Assembly (NCBI RefSeq): GCF_902706285.1
Contig: NZ_CACSKD010000014.1
Location: forward strand, 62,001-126,000
DNA from: Rhizobium sp. 18055
GTDB lineage: Bacteria; Pseudomonadota; Alphaproteobacteria; Rhizobiales; Rhizobiaceae
DNA length: 64,000 nucleotides
Reading direction: 5' to 3'
The notes beneath the pieces are model-generated. The model ran no database searches. It was not told the DNA's origin and saw nothing but the letters and a program-made list of their open reading frames with translations. A program made the translations under genes and the position numbers. This document shows, piece after piece, positions 1-7,906 of the stretch. Positions within the stretch are counted from its first letter, which is position 1. Every line of letters begins with the position of its first letter.

Positions 1-619
1 GGGCATCGAAGGCCTGGCGGAAGCCGAAGGACTGGTCGGGAAGCGCCAGTGGATAGTCGGCTATATCTTTCAGCTGGACCTCCGGCTTCGTTGCCGCAGG
101 GTGGCCGGGGGCGACGATCAGGTCGTAGGCGATCTCGGAGCGCAGCCGCACCTTGGTGCCGGAAACCGGCGGGGCAAACAGGGTGACTGCGATATCGGCC
201 TCGCCGCTATTGACCGCTTCGACGGCCTGGCGGGCGCTGGAGATGGTCACTTCGAAGTGCAGTTTCGAATATTTCAGGCTGAACTCGGCCAGCGCCGGCG
301 CCAGCAGATTGGCGACGGTGGCGCCATTGGCGTGGATGCTGACGCGGCCGCGCTGCAGGCCCTTGAGGTCCTCGATCAGCTGGCCGACGTGATCGAGTTC
401 GCGCAGCGTGCGGCCGGCGCGGGCGGCGAGCAGCTCGCCGGCAGCGGTGAGTTTCACCCCGCGGGCGCTGCGCTCGACCAGCGGGGCGCCAAAATGATAT
501 TCGAGGTTCTCGATCTGGCGGCTGATCGCCGTTGGCGCGACGTTGAGGTTTTCGGCGGCCTGGCGCATCGAGCTGGTGCGCACCAGCTCGTCGAAATACA
601 TCAGGGCGCGTAGCTGCAT
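1..619 (-). CDS. LysR family transcriptional regulator (partial, C-terminus outside window)
   Basis: DNA-binding regulator of the LysR family. Translation from the ATG at 619 begins MQLRALMYFDELVRTSS and continues with a winged helix-turn-helix typical of the family (AAENLNVAPTAISRQIENLE, about residues 22–41, then GAPLVERSARGVKLTAAG). The frame stays open to base 1, so about 206 residues are visible: the DNA-binding domain, linker helix and the first part of the effector-binding domain. The gene is leftward and its start lies 45 bases beyond the stop of the P1 peptidase gene, which is also leftward, so co-transcription is possible. Ligand and targets cannot be read from this fragment. Confidence 0.9.
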   Translation of the reverse strand, partial: MQLRALMYFDELVRTSSMRQAAENLNVAPTAISRQIENLEYHFGAPLVERSARGVKLTAAGELLAARAGRTLRELDHVGQLIEDLKGLQRGRVSIHANGATVANLLAPALAEFSLKYSKLHFEVTISSARQAVEAVNSGEADIAVTLFAPPVSGTKVRLRSEIAYDLIVAPGHPAATKPEVQLKDIADYPLALPDQSFGFRQAFDA

Positions 620-663
620 GTCATCGTCTCCGCCGTTCAGGCCAATTTGCTATCTCTAAGCGA

Positions 664-1659
664 TCAACGACCGTCAGCATAGCGGTCTCGCCATGCCGGT
701 TGGGCGCCATCGACCGGCAGCGCTGTCGCCTCGTAGACGCCGCGCGCGATGGCGCGGGCCATGACCAGGGTGGCGAGATGGCAGAGTTCGAGGAAATCGG
801 GCAGGCCGGCGCATGGTCTCCTGCCTGTCGAGGCGGCGAAGATGGTGTCGCCATCGAGCGGCAGGTGCGCCGGCAGCAGGGCGCGGGCAAAGCCGTCATG
901 GCCCATGATTGCGAGGCGATGGGCTTCGGCCTTGGTCAGCACGGCGTCTGTCACAATGGCGCCGATGGTGGTGGCGGTGGTGTTCATGCCCTTCAGGCGC
1001 ATGGCGGTATCGCTTTCGCCGATCGTCAGTGGCAGGCCGAGACCGCCGAACTCGGCATCGCGCTCGAAGGGCGCCGACCAGAAGTGCGGGCCTGCACCGA
1101 CCGTGGCCGAACCGAGCGCATTGACGGCCACGAGGGCCGATATGGTGTGGCCGGTGCTGGTTCTGGCGCTGGCGGAACCGAGGCCGCCCTTGAAGGTGGC
1201 GGTGGTGGCGCCGGTGCCGGCGCCGACGGTTCCGAGCGCGAATGTGCCCTTGGCGGCGGCGCGAAAGGCTTCGTAGCCGAGATCGCGGTAGGGTGACTGC
1301 AGGCCCCAGGCCTTGTCGCCGCCATTGAGGAGATCCATCAGGATCGCCTGCGGCACGATCGGCACGCGCACGCTGCCGACAGGAAAGCCGCGACCGATGG
1401 CGCGCAGGCCGGCCTGGACGCCGCCGGCGGCATCGAGGCCGAAGGCGGAGCCACCTGACAGAACGAAGGCATCGACTTCGGCCACCGTCATCGACGGGTC
1501 GAGCAGTGCGGTGTCGCGGCCACCCGGCGCGCCGCCGAGCGCAACGCCGGAAGCCACGGCCGGCTCATCGAAGATGATGGCGGTGACGCCGGAGCCGAGA
1601 CTGAGATCGGTAGCGTGGCCGACGGAGAGGCCTTCGATATCGGTGAGGAGATTGAGCAA
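664..1659 (-). CDS. P1 family peptidase (DmpA/BapA-like Ntn hydrolase)
   Basis: Peptidase family S58 homologue. These N-terminal-nucleophile aminopeptidases self-cleave before a serine or threonine to form two chains and act on small peptides, beta-peptides or amides. Visible marks are the N-terminal LTDIEGLSVGHATD, the glycine-rich VLSGGSAFGLDAAGGV and TVGAGTGATTATFKGGLGSA, where GLG|S is the expected self-cleavage point. The frame can be extended to 1734, but that start falls inside the T-tract of a terminator. The TTG at 1659 (protein LLNLLTDIEG) has AAGGA about 8 bases upstream and gives 331 residues, close to the family size. No signal peptide is seen. The LysR gene lies just downstream. 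The family call is firm; the substrate is unknown. Confidence 0.85.
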   Translation of the reverse strand: MLNLLTDIEGLSVGHATDLSLGSGVTAIIFDEPAVASGVALGGAPGGRDTALLDPSMTVAEVDAFVLSGGSAFGLDAAGGVQAGLRAIGRGFPVGSVRVPIVPQAILMDLLNGGDKAWGLQSPYRDLGYEAFRAAAKGTFALGTVGAGTGATTATFKGGLGSASARTSTGHTISALVAVNALGSATVGAGPHFWSAPFERDAEFGGLGLPLTIGESDTAMRLKGMNTTATTIGAIVTDAVLTKAEAHRLAIMGHDGFARALLPAHLPLDGDTIFAASTGRRPCAGLPDFLELCHLATLVMARAIARGVYEATALPVDGAQPAWRDRYADGR

Positions 1660-1723
1660 GGGCGGCGTCCTTCGCTGATGCGATCCCGAGAATCGGGAGC
1701 GCGCGATAGGAGCGCAAGGGTGG

Positions 1724-1763
1724 GAAAAAAACAAGACCGGCCCCGCTTTTGGCGGGACCGGTC
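1724..1763 (-). terminator. Rho-independent terminator of the small upstream gene
   Basis: On the minus strand a 12-base stem (GACCGGTCCCGC pairing with GCGGGGCCGGTC, one G·U pair, loop CAAAA) is followed by TTGTTTTTTT. It lies 57 bases past the stop of the gene at 1820–2014 and before the P1 peptidase start, so it separates the two units. Confidence 0.85.
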
Positions 1764-1819
1764 AGAAATCCTCAGGACTTTTTCGGCCAGCACTTTCGGG
1801 CCGGCCTCGATCCATGCCC

Positions 1820-2014
1820 TCAGGCATGGATGGGTTTTGGATGGCGGCGGGTCATCAGATCGTGAATGGCGTGCTTGACCTCGGCGGGCGAGCTGAAGTG
1901 CTGCTCGTCGAGATCATGGACGTGATACTTCACGGCGATGAATTTCAGCCGGTTTTCATCCGGAACGACAATCCCGACCGGGATGCCTGCGTATTCGATA
2001 ACTTCTTTTTTCAT
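1820..2014 (-). CDS. Small conserved-looking protein, function unknown
   Basis: 64-residue protein that I do not recognise. It starts MKKEVIEYAGIPVGIVVPD and contains a His/Asp-rich stretch (KYHVHDLDEQHF, about residues 29–40) and a basic C-terminus (MTRRHPKPIHA). There is no signal peptide or membrane segment, so it is probably a small cytosolic alpha/beta protein. Support for a real gene comes from the ATG at 2014 with AGGAG about 10 bases upstream, ordinary codon choice, and its own strong terminator at 1724–1763. A second tiny frame at 2092–2187 and several inverted repeats lie upstream. Confidence 0.65.
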   Translation of the reverse strand: MKKEVIEYAGIPVGIVVPDENRLKFIAVKYHVHDLDEQHFSSPAEVKHAIHDLMTRRHPKPIHA

Positions 2015-2091
2015 GCATAGAACTCCTGCCGCGCGGATTGCGCAGGCGATGGCGAATTGACTTGGTCATTTCCGTTAAAGGGCGACGAAGG

Positions 2092-2187
2092 TCACATTCG
2101 ACAGTTCGGGCGGGAGAGAGCGCCCGGACGGTCACTGCCAGGCATGGATCGCATCAGGAGCGTGGCAAGAATTTCAATGTCGTTCAT
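2092..2187 (-). CDS. Possible 31-residue small protein or leader peptide
   Basis: A short frame begins with ATG at 2187, preceded by AAAGGAATGAGAC (good ribosome-binding site and spacing), and reads MNDIEILATLLMRSMPGSDR before a basic tail and a TGA stop. It lies upstream of, and in the same direction as, the 64-residue gene at 1820–2014. A perfect 7-base-pair hairpin sits about 40 bases before its start. It could be a leader peptide or a real microprotein. No homologue is recognised and the support is only the ribosome-binding site and position. Confidence 0.35.
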   Translation of the reverse strand: MNDIEILATLLMRSMPGSDRPGALSRPNCRM

Positions 2188-2537
2188 GTCTCATTCCTTT
2201 CTATCTGCGTCTGCCTGCTTCGATGGCCCGGGGTCTCCGGGCCGGTGATGGCTGCCTTGTTATAATCTACCTTATTTGTAGACAATACATGACAGCTCGT
2301 CGGAAACATATTCCGAAACATGTCAAAATGTCGGCGATTAGGAAAATATCATTCCGCCAAAGCCGAATACACTGGAAGACCAATAACAAGTCTTTGTGCA
2401 TATGGTGTGACGATCCGAGCCTTTCCGTCGCTCGATGCCAGAGATAGGGAGTGCGCCTGATTCCGGCAATGGGGCTTTTGATTAAAACACCCCGGGCCTC
2501 GAAATGACCGCAATGGTTAACACTGCAAGACCATGTT
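2188..2537. other. 350-base region without a clear gene, AT-richer than its surroundings
   Basis: No convincing coding frame. It holds the inverted repeats described for 2225–2325 and, near 2471–2493, a weak GGGG…CCCC hairpin just past the stop of the aminotransferase gene that might act as its terminator. The stretch 2326–2460 shows nothing recognisable. Confidence 0.5.
2225..2325 (-). promoter_or_regulatory. Cluster of inverted repeats, probable regulatory region of the small leftward genes
   Basis: Three elements are visible. 2225–2243 is a perfect 7-bp stem, GGCCCGG with CCGGGCC and a 5-base loop. 2266–2282 is TCTAC-N7-GTAGA next to TATAA-like sequence. 2290–2325 is a nested dyad, TGACA-N5-TCGGAA-N5-TTCCGA-N4-TGTCA. 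Reading leftward the order is nested dyad, AT-rich dyad with possible promoter, leader hairpin, then the ribosome-binding site of the 2187 frame. This order is what a regulated promoter with a structured leader would look like. No known regulator consensus is recognised. Confidence 0.45.
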
Positions 2538-5465
2538 TCACCAGCCTTCGGCGAGGACCTTTTCCAGCATCTCCGCGAAGAAATCGGCACTTTGCGACGT
2601 GATGCAGAGCGGCGGCTTGATCTTCAACACGTTGAGGTGATCGCCGGTCGGCTGCATGATGACGCCGAGATCGAGCAGGCGGGTGCAGATCGCCGCGGTC
2701 TCTTCGGTCGCCGGCTCCAGCGTCGTGCGGTCGCGGACGAACTCGACGCCGAGATAAAGGCCCATGCCGTGGACGGCGCCGACCAATGGGTGATGATCCA
2801 TCAGCGCCACCAAGCGGGACTTCAGGTGATCGCCGATATCGCGAGCGTTCTGCTGCAGGCCTTCGTCGGCCATGATGTCGAGCACGGTACTGCCGACGAC
2901 GGAACTGACGGGGCTGCCGCCCGATGACGAGAAGAAATAGCCTTCCTTCTCCAGCGAATCGGCAATCGCCCGCGCGGTGATGACGGCGCCGAGCGGGTGG
3001 CCGTTGCCCATGCCCTTGGCGACGGTGATGATATCGGGGACCACCTGCTGCTGCTCGAAGCCCCAGAAATGATGACCGAGCCTGGCATAGCCGACCTGCA
3101 CCTCATCGGCGATGCAGACGCCACCGCGGGCGCGCACCTGGCCGTAGACGGCAGCGAGATAGCCATCGGGCAGGGTGATGCCGCCGGCGTTGCCATAGAC
3201 AGGTTCGGCGATGAAGCCGGCAAGCCGCTCGCCCCGGTGATCGATCTGTTCGAGTGCCGCAAAAACGCTGTGGAGATAATCACCGGTCGAACCCGGACCA
3301 CGGAAATCGCCACGATAGGTGTTTGGAGACATCACCGGATGCACCCAGTCCGGCCTTGTGGTTAGGGCCAGTGGATTGTCAGCGATCGAGGTGGAGACCG
3401 CGTCGCTGGCGGCCGACCAGCCGTGATAGGCTTCGAGCAGGCTCAGCATGTTGCGGGCGCCGGTGTGGGCCCAGGCAAGCCGCAGCGCCAGATCATTGGC
3501 CTCCGAGCCGGAGTTGACCAAGAACACCGTGTCGAGGCCATCAGGGGCAAGGTCTGCCAGGCGCGCGGAGAAATCGGCAACGGCGGCATAGTTGAAACGG
3601 GAATTGGTGTTCAGCCGCAGCCATTGCTCGCTGACGGCATCGGCAAGCCTGGGATGGCCGTGGCCGAGGATGGTGACGTTGTTGACCATGTCGAGATAGG
3701 CGCGGCCCTCGACATCGAACATATGCTCTTTCCAGCCGCGCTCGACCTGCGGCGGGGTGGTGTAATAATGCTTCTGCGGTGCTGCGAAGTGGGCGTTGCG
3801 GGCGGCTAGGATTTCTGCGGTCAACGGCTTTGGTGCCTCGACGCCTGCGCCGAGCAGCGCTGCCGGCGACGGGCATAACGTAGACCAGGCGAAGACTTCC
3901 GCGGGGATGCAAAACAGCGGCGGCTCGGCGCCTTTCAGCGTCGAGAGCTGGACGCGCAGGCCACCCAGGGATGAGGGCTCGCCGGAGACGGTACCGATCG
4001 TCTGGCCGGCTTCGAGCTCTGCGCCGTCCTCGACCGCGAGATCAAGACCGTCGAGATGCAGACTGATCGCTTCGCCTGCCAGCACGAGATGATGGTTCTG
4101 CCAGCTGACCTTGCCGGCGAAGGGGGCGGCGATGGTCTGGCCGGCGGTGAGGCAGATGTCGGCGTGCAGCGCGTAGGTGGCGGATGGCTTGGCGCTGAGC
4201 TGGTGCGCGCGCGACAGCCGGTATTCACCGTAACGGGTGGCAGCAGCGTCGGCCTCGGAGGCGGCACGGGCGAGCAGGCGCCAATCCATGTCGCCCTGCG
4301 CCCAGTTGCCCGCGGCAAAATGCTGGCTTTCGACGCCAAGATCGACATAGAGCATTTTCTGCAGATCAAGATCAGGCAGCAGCGGATGCCAGTCGTCCGT
4401 TGCGACCGCGGGGACCGCGACGCCGGCGGTCGTCAGAATCGCTGCTTCCATCAGATCGAAGGGGACCGCGACGGCCGTGTCGAAGATGCGCTGTTCGAGC
4501 GCCAGATTGCCGCGGACGTATTCATTTTCGGGATCGATGGAGATTTGCTGTTCGCTGCTGGCCACCAGAATGACGGCGCGGGCGACGACCAGCGGCCAGA
4601 GCGCCCTCAGCTCCTCTGCCTTCAGCGGATAGACATCGTGATAGGCCTTGATGGCGGGCAGCACGAAGAAGGGGTCGCCATCGGCCTGATGCAGCAGCGA
4701 TGCGCAGGTGACGGCGAGATCGCCGACCAGCCAGCCGCGGATGATGTCGCCGAAATCGATGACGCCATCGGGGATCAGGCGGCCGTGCTTGTCGCGGCGG
4801 CTGACGACATTGTCGCCGGTGACGTCGTGGTGGACCGCCTGCAGGCGCAGCGCCGGGGCGAAAGGCTGCACGCGGCGAACGGCGGCGACCATGTTCTTGG
4901 CGATGCGGTCGCGGGCGGCACTGTCGGTGATTGCCGAAAGAAGCTGTACGGCGACCGGGCCGGCGCGGCGCAGGTCCCATTGCAGATTGCGATCGAGGCC
5001 GGGATGCTCGAAATCGGCCAGCGATTTTGCCAGGTTTGCGCATAGGGCGCCAAGCGCTGCGACGGTTTGCTTCGGCAGATAGGCGGGCTTCGACAGCCCC
5101 TCGCCTTCCAGATATTCGAGCACGCGCACCTGATAGGTCCGGTCGCGGATACCGACGGCAACGATATCCTGGCCGTCCGTCGAGGCGATCACCCGCGGCA
5201 CGCGCGGCGCGTCCGCAATGGCGGAGAGGTGGCGGATGGCGGCATTCTGGGCTTCGAGTTCGAGCGTCTCGTAGACCATGTGGCAGATCTTCAGCACATA
5301 GCGCTGCTCGCCGGTATCGATGCGGTAATTGCGGTCCTGCTGGCTGCCGAGTTCGCTGAGGGTGCCCGAAAGGCCGTAATGCGACAGGAGAATGTCGCCG
5401 GCTTCCGCAGCCGTCACGTCAGGGCGCGGAAGCTCAAGACGCTGAGCGAGCGTTTCATCGGTCAT
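2538..5465 (-). CDS. Class III aminotransferase fused to APH-type kinase and M23-like barrel
   Basis: 975-residue three-part protein. Residues about 30–350 form an aminoglycoside/choline-kinase-type phosphotransferase domain with the catalytic HHDVTGDN and metal-binding GVIDFGD. Residues about 440–530 resemble the lysostaphin/M23 beta-barrel (ADICLTAGQTIAAPFAGKV, later DGAELEAGQTIGTV), but the zinc-ligand pattern of active M23 peptidases is not evident. From about 560 to the end is a class III PLP aminotransferase (FLVNSGSEANDLALRLA; ITVAKGMGNGHPLGAV with the PLP lysine), closest to the ethanolamine-phosphate phospho-lyase/alanine-glyoxylate group. One chain could phosphorylate an amino alcohol and then process the product. 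Start: ATG at 5465 after GGGGGATTACC; an in-frame start at 5498 has no such site. Overlapping dyads lie just upstream. The true substrate is unknown. Confidence 0.85.
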   Translation of the reverse strand: MTDETLAQRLELPRPDVTAAEAGDILLSHYGLSGTLSELGSQQDRNYRIDTGEQRYVLKICHMVYETLELEAQNAAIRHLSAIADAPRVPRVIASTDGQDIVAVGIRDRTYQVRVLEYLEGEGLSKPAYLPKQTVAALGALCANLAKSLADFEHPGLDRNLQWDLRRAGPVAVQLLSAITDSAARDRIAKNMVAAVRRVQPFAPALRLQAVHHDVTGDNVVSRRDKHGRLIPDGVIDFGDIIRGWLVGDLAVTCASLLHQADGDPFFVLPAIKAYHDVYPLKAEELRALWPLVVARAVILVASSEQQISIDPENEYVRGNLALEQRIFDTAVAVPFDLMEAAILTTAGVAVPAVATDDWHPLLPDLDLQKMLYVDLGVESQHFAAGNWAQGDMDWRLLARAASEADAAATRYGEYRLSRAHQLSAKPSATYALHADICLTAGQTIAAPFAGKVSWQNHHLVLAGEAISLHLDGLDLAVEDGAELEAGQTIGTVSGEPSSLGGLRVQLSTLKGAEPPLFCIPAEVFAWSTLCPSPAALLGAGVEAPKPLTAEILAARNAHFAAPQKHYYTTPPQVERGWKEHMFDVEGRAYLDMVNNVTILGHGHPRLADAVSEQWLRLNTNSRFNYAAVADFSARLADLAPDGLDTVFLVNSGSEANDLALRLAWAHTGARNMLSLLEAYHGWSAASDAVSTSIADNPLALTTRPDWVHPVMSPNTYRGDFRGPGSTGDYLHSVFAALEQIDHRGERLAGFIAEPVYGNAGGITLPDGYLAAVYGQVRARGGVCIADEVQVGYARLGHHFWGFEQQQVVPDIITVAKGMGNGHPLGAVITARAIADSLEKEGYFFSSSGGSPVSSVVGSTVLDIMADEGLQQNARDIGDHLKSRLVALMDHHPLVGAVHGMGLYLGVEFVRDRTTLEPATEETAAICTRLLDLGVIMQPTGDHLNVLKIKPPLCITSQSADFFAEMLEKVLAEGW

Positions 5466-5501
5466 GGTAATCCCCCACCGCACGATTCGATCTTGCACAA
5501 T

Positions 5502-5534
5502 AAGCAGATAATAGGCTGCTTGCTATCGGCAAGC
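5502..5534 (-). promoter_or_regulatory. Overlapping inverted repeats upstream of the aminotransferase fusion
   Basis: AAGCAG-N8-CTGCTT (5502–5521) overlaps GCTTGC-N5-GCAAGC (5518–5534). Both have perfect 6-base arms and lie 37–69 bases before the ATG at 5465, the usual place for an operator. The binding protein is unknown. Confidence 0.4.
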
Positions 5535-5585
5535 GGCAGATCGTCGGTCATTCCGGGGAATTGCCACGTCGGTGCTGCCGCTGGT

Positions 5586-6470
5586 TCAGCCCATGCGTTC
5601 GGACGCGTAGCCGCCGGGGCTTGCCGGGAAGACGACCGTGCGGTTGCCGTTCATGAAGACGCGGTGGTGGATATGGGCGTGGATGGCGCGGGCCAGCACC
5701 TGGCTTTCGACATCGCGGCCGATCGAGACGTAATCGTCGGCGCTCTGGGCATGGGTGATGCGCGCCGTGTCCTGCTCGATGATCGGGCCTTCGTCGAGAT
5801 CGGCGGTGACGTAATGGGCCGTCGCGCCGATCAGCTTGACGCCGCGCTCATAGGCCTGCTTGTAGGGATTGGCACCCTTGAAGCTTGGCAGGAACGAGTG
5901 GTGGATGTTGATGATCCGGCCCGACATCTTCTGGCACATCGCATCCGACAGAACCTGCATGTAGCGGGCCAGCACGATCAGCTCGGTGCCGGAGCTTTCG
6001 ACCAGCTGCATGATCTGCGCTTCGGCCTGCGGCTTGTTTTCCTTGGTCACCTTGATGTGGTGGAAGGGGATGTCGTGATTGACGACCACCTTCTGGTATT
6101 CGAAATGGTTGGAGACGACGCCGACGATATCGATCGGCAGGGCGCCGATCTTCCAGCGGTAAAGCAGGTCGTTCAGGCAGTGGCCGAAGCGCGAGACCAT
6201 CAGCAGCACCTTCATGCGCTGATCGCCATCGTGGATTTCCGAGACCATCGCAAACTTCTCGGCGATCGGCGTGAAGCCCTCCTTGATGGCCGCGAGGCTG
6301 ACGCCCTCTTCGGAGATGAAGCTGACGCGGGTGAAGAACATGCCGGTGGTCAGATCGTCGAACTGCGAGCTGTCGATGATGTTGCAGCCCTGATCGGCCA
6401 GATAGGTGGCGATCGCTGCGACAATGCCGCGCGTCGATTTGCAGGCTACCGTCAGTACGTATTGCGTCAT
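5586..6470 (-). CDS. purU: Formyltetrahydrofolate deformylase
   Basis: 294 residues. It hydrolyses 10-formyltetrahydrofolate to formate and tetrahydrofolate, balancing one-carbon units and supplying formate. The N-terminal ACT domain (MTQYVLTVACKSTRGIVAAI, CNIIDSSQFDD) is followed by a formyl-transferase fold with ARYMQVLS, the catalytic block INIHHSFLPSFKGANPYKQA and the aspartate-containing HYVTADLDEGPIIEQD. The length is that of the family. The ATG at 6470 fits the start of the ACT domain. In rhizobia purU often sits near one-carbon or methylamine-related genes. Here it follows the aminotransferase fusion in the same direction, 120 bases upstream, with the fusion's own dyads between them. 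Confidence 0.95.
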   Translation of the reverse strand: MTQYVLTVACKSTRGIVAAIATYLADQGCNIIDSSQFDDLTTGMFFTRVSFISEEGVSLAAIKEGFTPIAEKFAMVSEIHDGDQRMKVLLMVSRFGHCLNDLLYRWKIGALPIDIVGVVSNHFEYQKVVVNHDIPFHHIKVTKENKPQAEAQIMQLVESSGTELIVLARYMQVLSDAMCQKMSGRIINIHHSFLPSFKGANPYKQAYERGVKLIGATAHYVTADLDEGPIIEQDTARITHAQSADDYVSIGRDVESQVLARAIHAHIHHRVFMNGNRTVVFPASPGGYASERMG

Positions 6471-6639
6471 GCGTCACATTCCTTGTTTAGGCATCGGCCC
6501 TTTCAGGCGTCATCCTTTTTCGGCATAGAGCCGGCAAGCCTGCTTAGATCAAAGCAACCTGGCCGATCAAGCGAAGCTCGCTCATCCCTGCATCAATTTT
6601 CTGGAGAACAGCTGGCTTGGGGCCACGTCTCATCGTCCA

Positions 6640-7902
6640 TCAGCTTACGGCAGATACAACAGGAGGCCGTTCCGCTTGCGCCGTGGAACTGCGTATCCCC
6701 GCCGTGGAGCCCTCGTTGAATTTGAGAAAGCCGACGAGAAGCCATACCAGGCCTGCCGTCTTCATCGAGAAGATCGCGGTCGAGCCGATCATCAGGTTGA
6801 GGAACATGAACAGCGACAGGGAATGACAAAGCCGCTTCTGGTTCGGCGTCCGGCCGGCCGGATAGAAGGAGACGAACAGCCAGAAGAGAATGAGACCGAA
6901 GATCGTGGCGCCGTAGGTGATGTAGACGTAGCCGCTGTCGACGAAGGTGGTTGCCTTGTCGAGTTCGAGGCCGAGCGTCGAGGCGAGATCCATGTCGATG
7001 ATGTTTCTGACGGTGCCGCTGATACGGCCGACGAAATCGTCCTCATGCGCGTCCGGCTTGAAGGCATGAATGGCGAAGCCGCCGACCACGATCATCGGCA
7101 TCATCAGGAAATCGCAGATCTTCGGGATAAACGGATAGATGAGATAGCCGGCAGCGCTGACGATGGTGAAGATCAGCATGGTGCGGGTGTCGTTGGTCAC
7201 CAGGATGAGCACGATCGTCGACATGAATATCAGGCGGTCGAACATGCTGATGCGATTGGCAAACGAGACCAGATAGATGACGATGACGCCGCAGAAATTG
7301 GCGAGCGATACCTGCTCCAGGAAGATCGACGAGGAGCGGTGGTCGATCAGGCCGAAGGAGAAGCGCCCCTCGAAGCCGAGCGCGCCGCGAAACAGGCCGC
7401 TGTCGCTATAGGTCGCGGGCGGCACGCCGCGGGTGTTCTGGAAATACTCGGCCGGATGGAACAGGGCCACATAGGCCGCGGTCGAAAGGATTTCGCAGAC
7501 CAGTGCGGCCAGAACCGCGATGCAGCAGATCTTGAAGGCAAGCCGCAGCGTTCGCTCGTTGGTCCAGCGACCCATGACCACGAAGGCAAAGATGATCAGC
7601 ACATTGCGCAGATGGTCTATATAGCCGGCCTTGTTGATGACCATCACGTAGACGGTCAGCACGATGGTCAGCAGCAGATAGCCGAGCGGTGCGAGGTCCT
7701 CTTCGAACAGGCCCTTCTTCAGAATGAAGCCGAAACTGAAGGTCAGGATCAGGATTTCGCTGAGCACCACATAGCTCGGCGTCAGCGGCATGATGTTGTG
7801 GTTGATGAAGGCAAGGATGGCGTTGTAGGTCACACCAAGCACGCTGGCGGCCAGAATGCCGTAGTCGATCGGCTCCCTGGCTGATTTGACCTTGCTTGCC
7901 AT
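6640..7902 (-). CDS. Polytopic membrane protein, probable polysaccharide polymerase (O-antigen ligase/Wzy type)
   Basis: 420 residues with about ten hydrophobic segments (for example ILAASVLGVTYNAILAFI, VLSEILILTFSFGFIL, LLLTIVLTVYVMVI, VLNVLIIFAFVVMG-like stretches) and a large extracytoplasmic loop between late segments (about residues 270–320), the architecture of Wzy/WaaL/ExoQ-type polymerases. No strong sequence signature is visible, so the call rests on topology and neighbours. The gene starts only 4 bases after the stop of the GH5 glycanase gene and a Wzz-type protein is divergent beyond that. The expected role is joining or transferring lipid-linked repeat units of an exopolysaccharide in the inner membrane. 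The C-terminal tail is hydrophilic and unremarkable. Confidence 0.65.
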   Translation of the reverse strand: MASKVKSAREPIDYGILAASVLGVTYNAILAFINHNIMPLTPSYVVLSEILILTFSFGFILKKGLFEEDLAPLGYLLLTIVLTVYVMVINKAGYIDHLRNVLIIFAFVVMGRWTNERTLRLAFKICCIAVLAALVCEILSTAAYVALFHPAEYFQNTRGVPPATYSDSGLFRGALGFEGRFSFGLIDHRSSSIFLEQVSLANFCGVIVIYLVSFANRISMFDRLIFMSTIVLILVTNDTRTMLIFTIVSAAGYLIYPFIPKICDFLMMPMIVVGGFAIHAFKPDAHEDDFVGRISGTVRNIIDMDLASTLGLELDKATTFVDSGYVYITYGATIFGLILFWLFVSFYPAGRTPNQKRLCHSLSLFMFLNLMIGSTAIFSMKTAGLVWLLVGFLKFNEGSTAGIRSSTAQAERPPVVSAVS

Positions 7903-7906
7903 GAGG

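Noticed and set aside
2267..2590. 107-codon leftward frame overlapping the end of the aminotransferase fusion
   Set aside because: Out of frame with the real gene, no ribosome-binding site, Trp/Cys/Arg-rich translation typical of non-coding frames.
5067..6719. 550-codon rightward frame across the aminotransferase and purU
   Set aside because: Runs through two confirmed leftward genes and their intergenic dyads; composition of a shadow.
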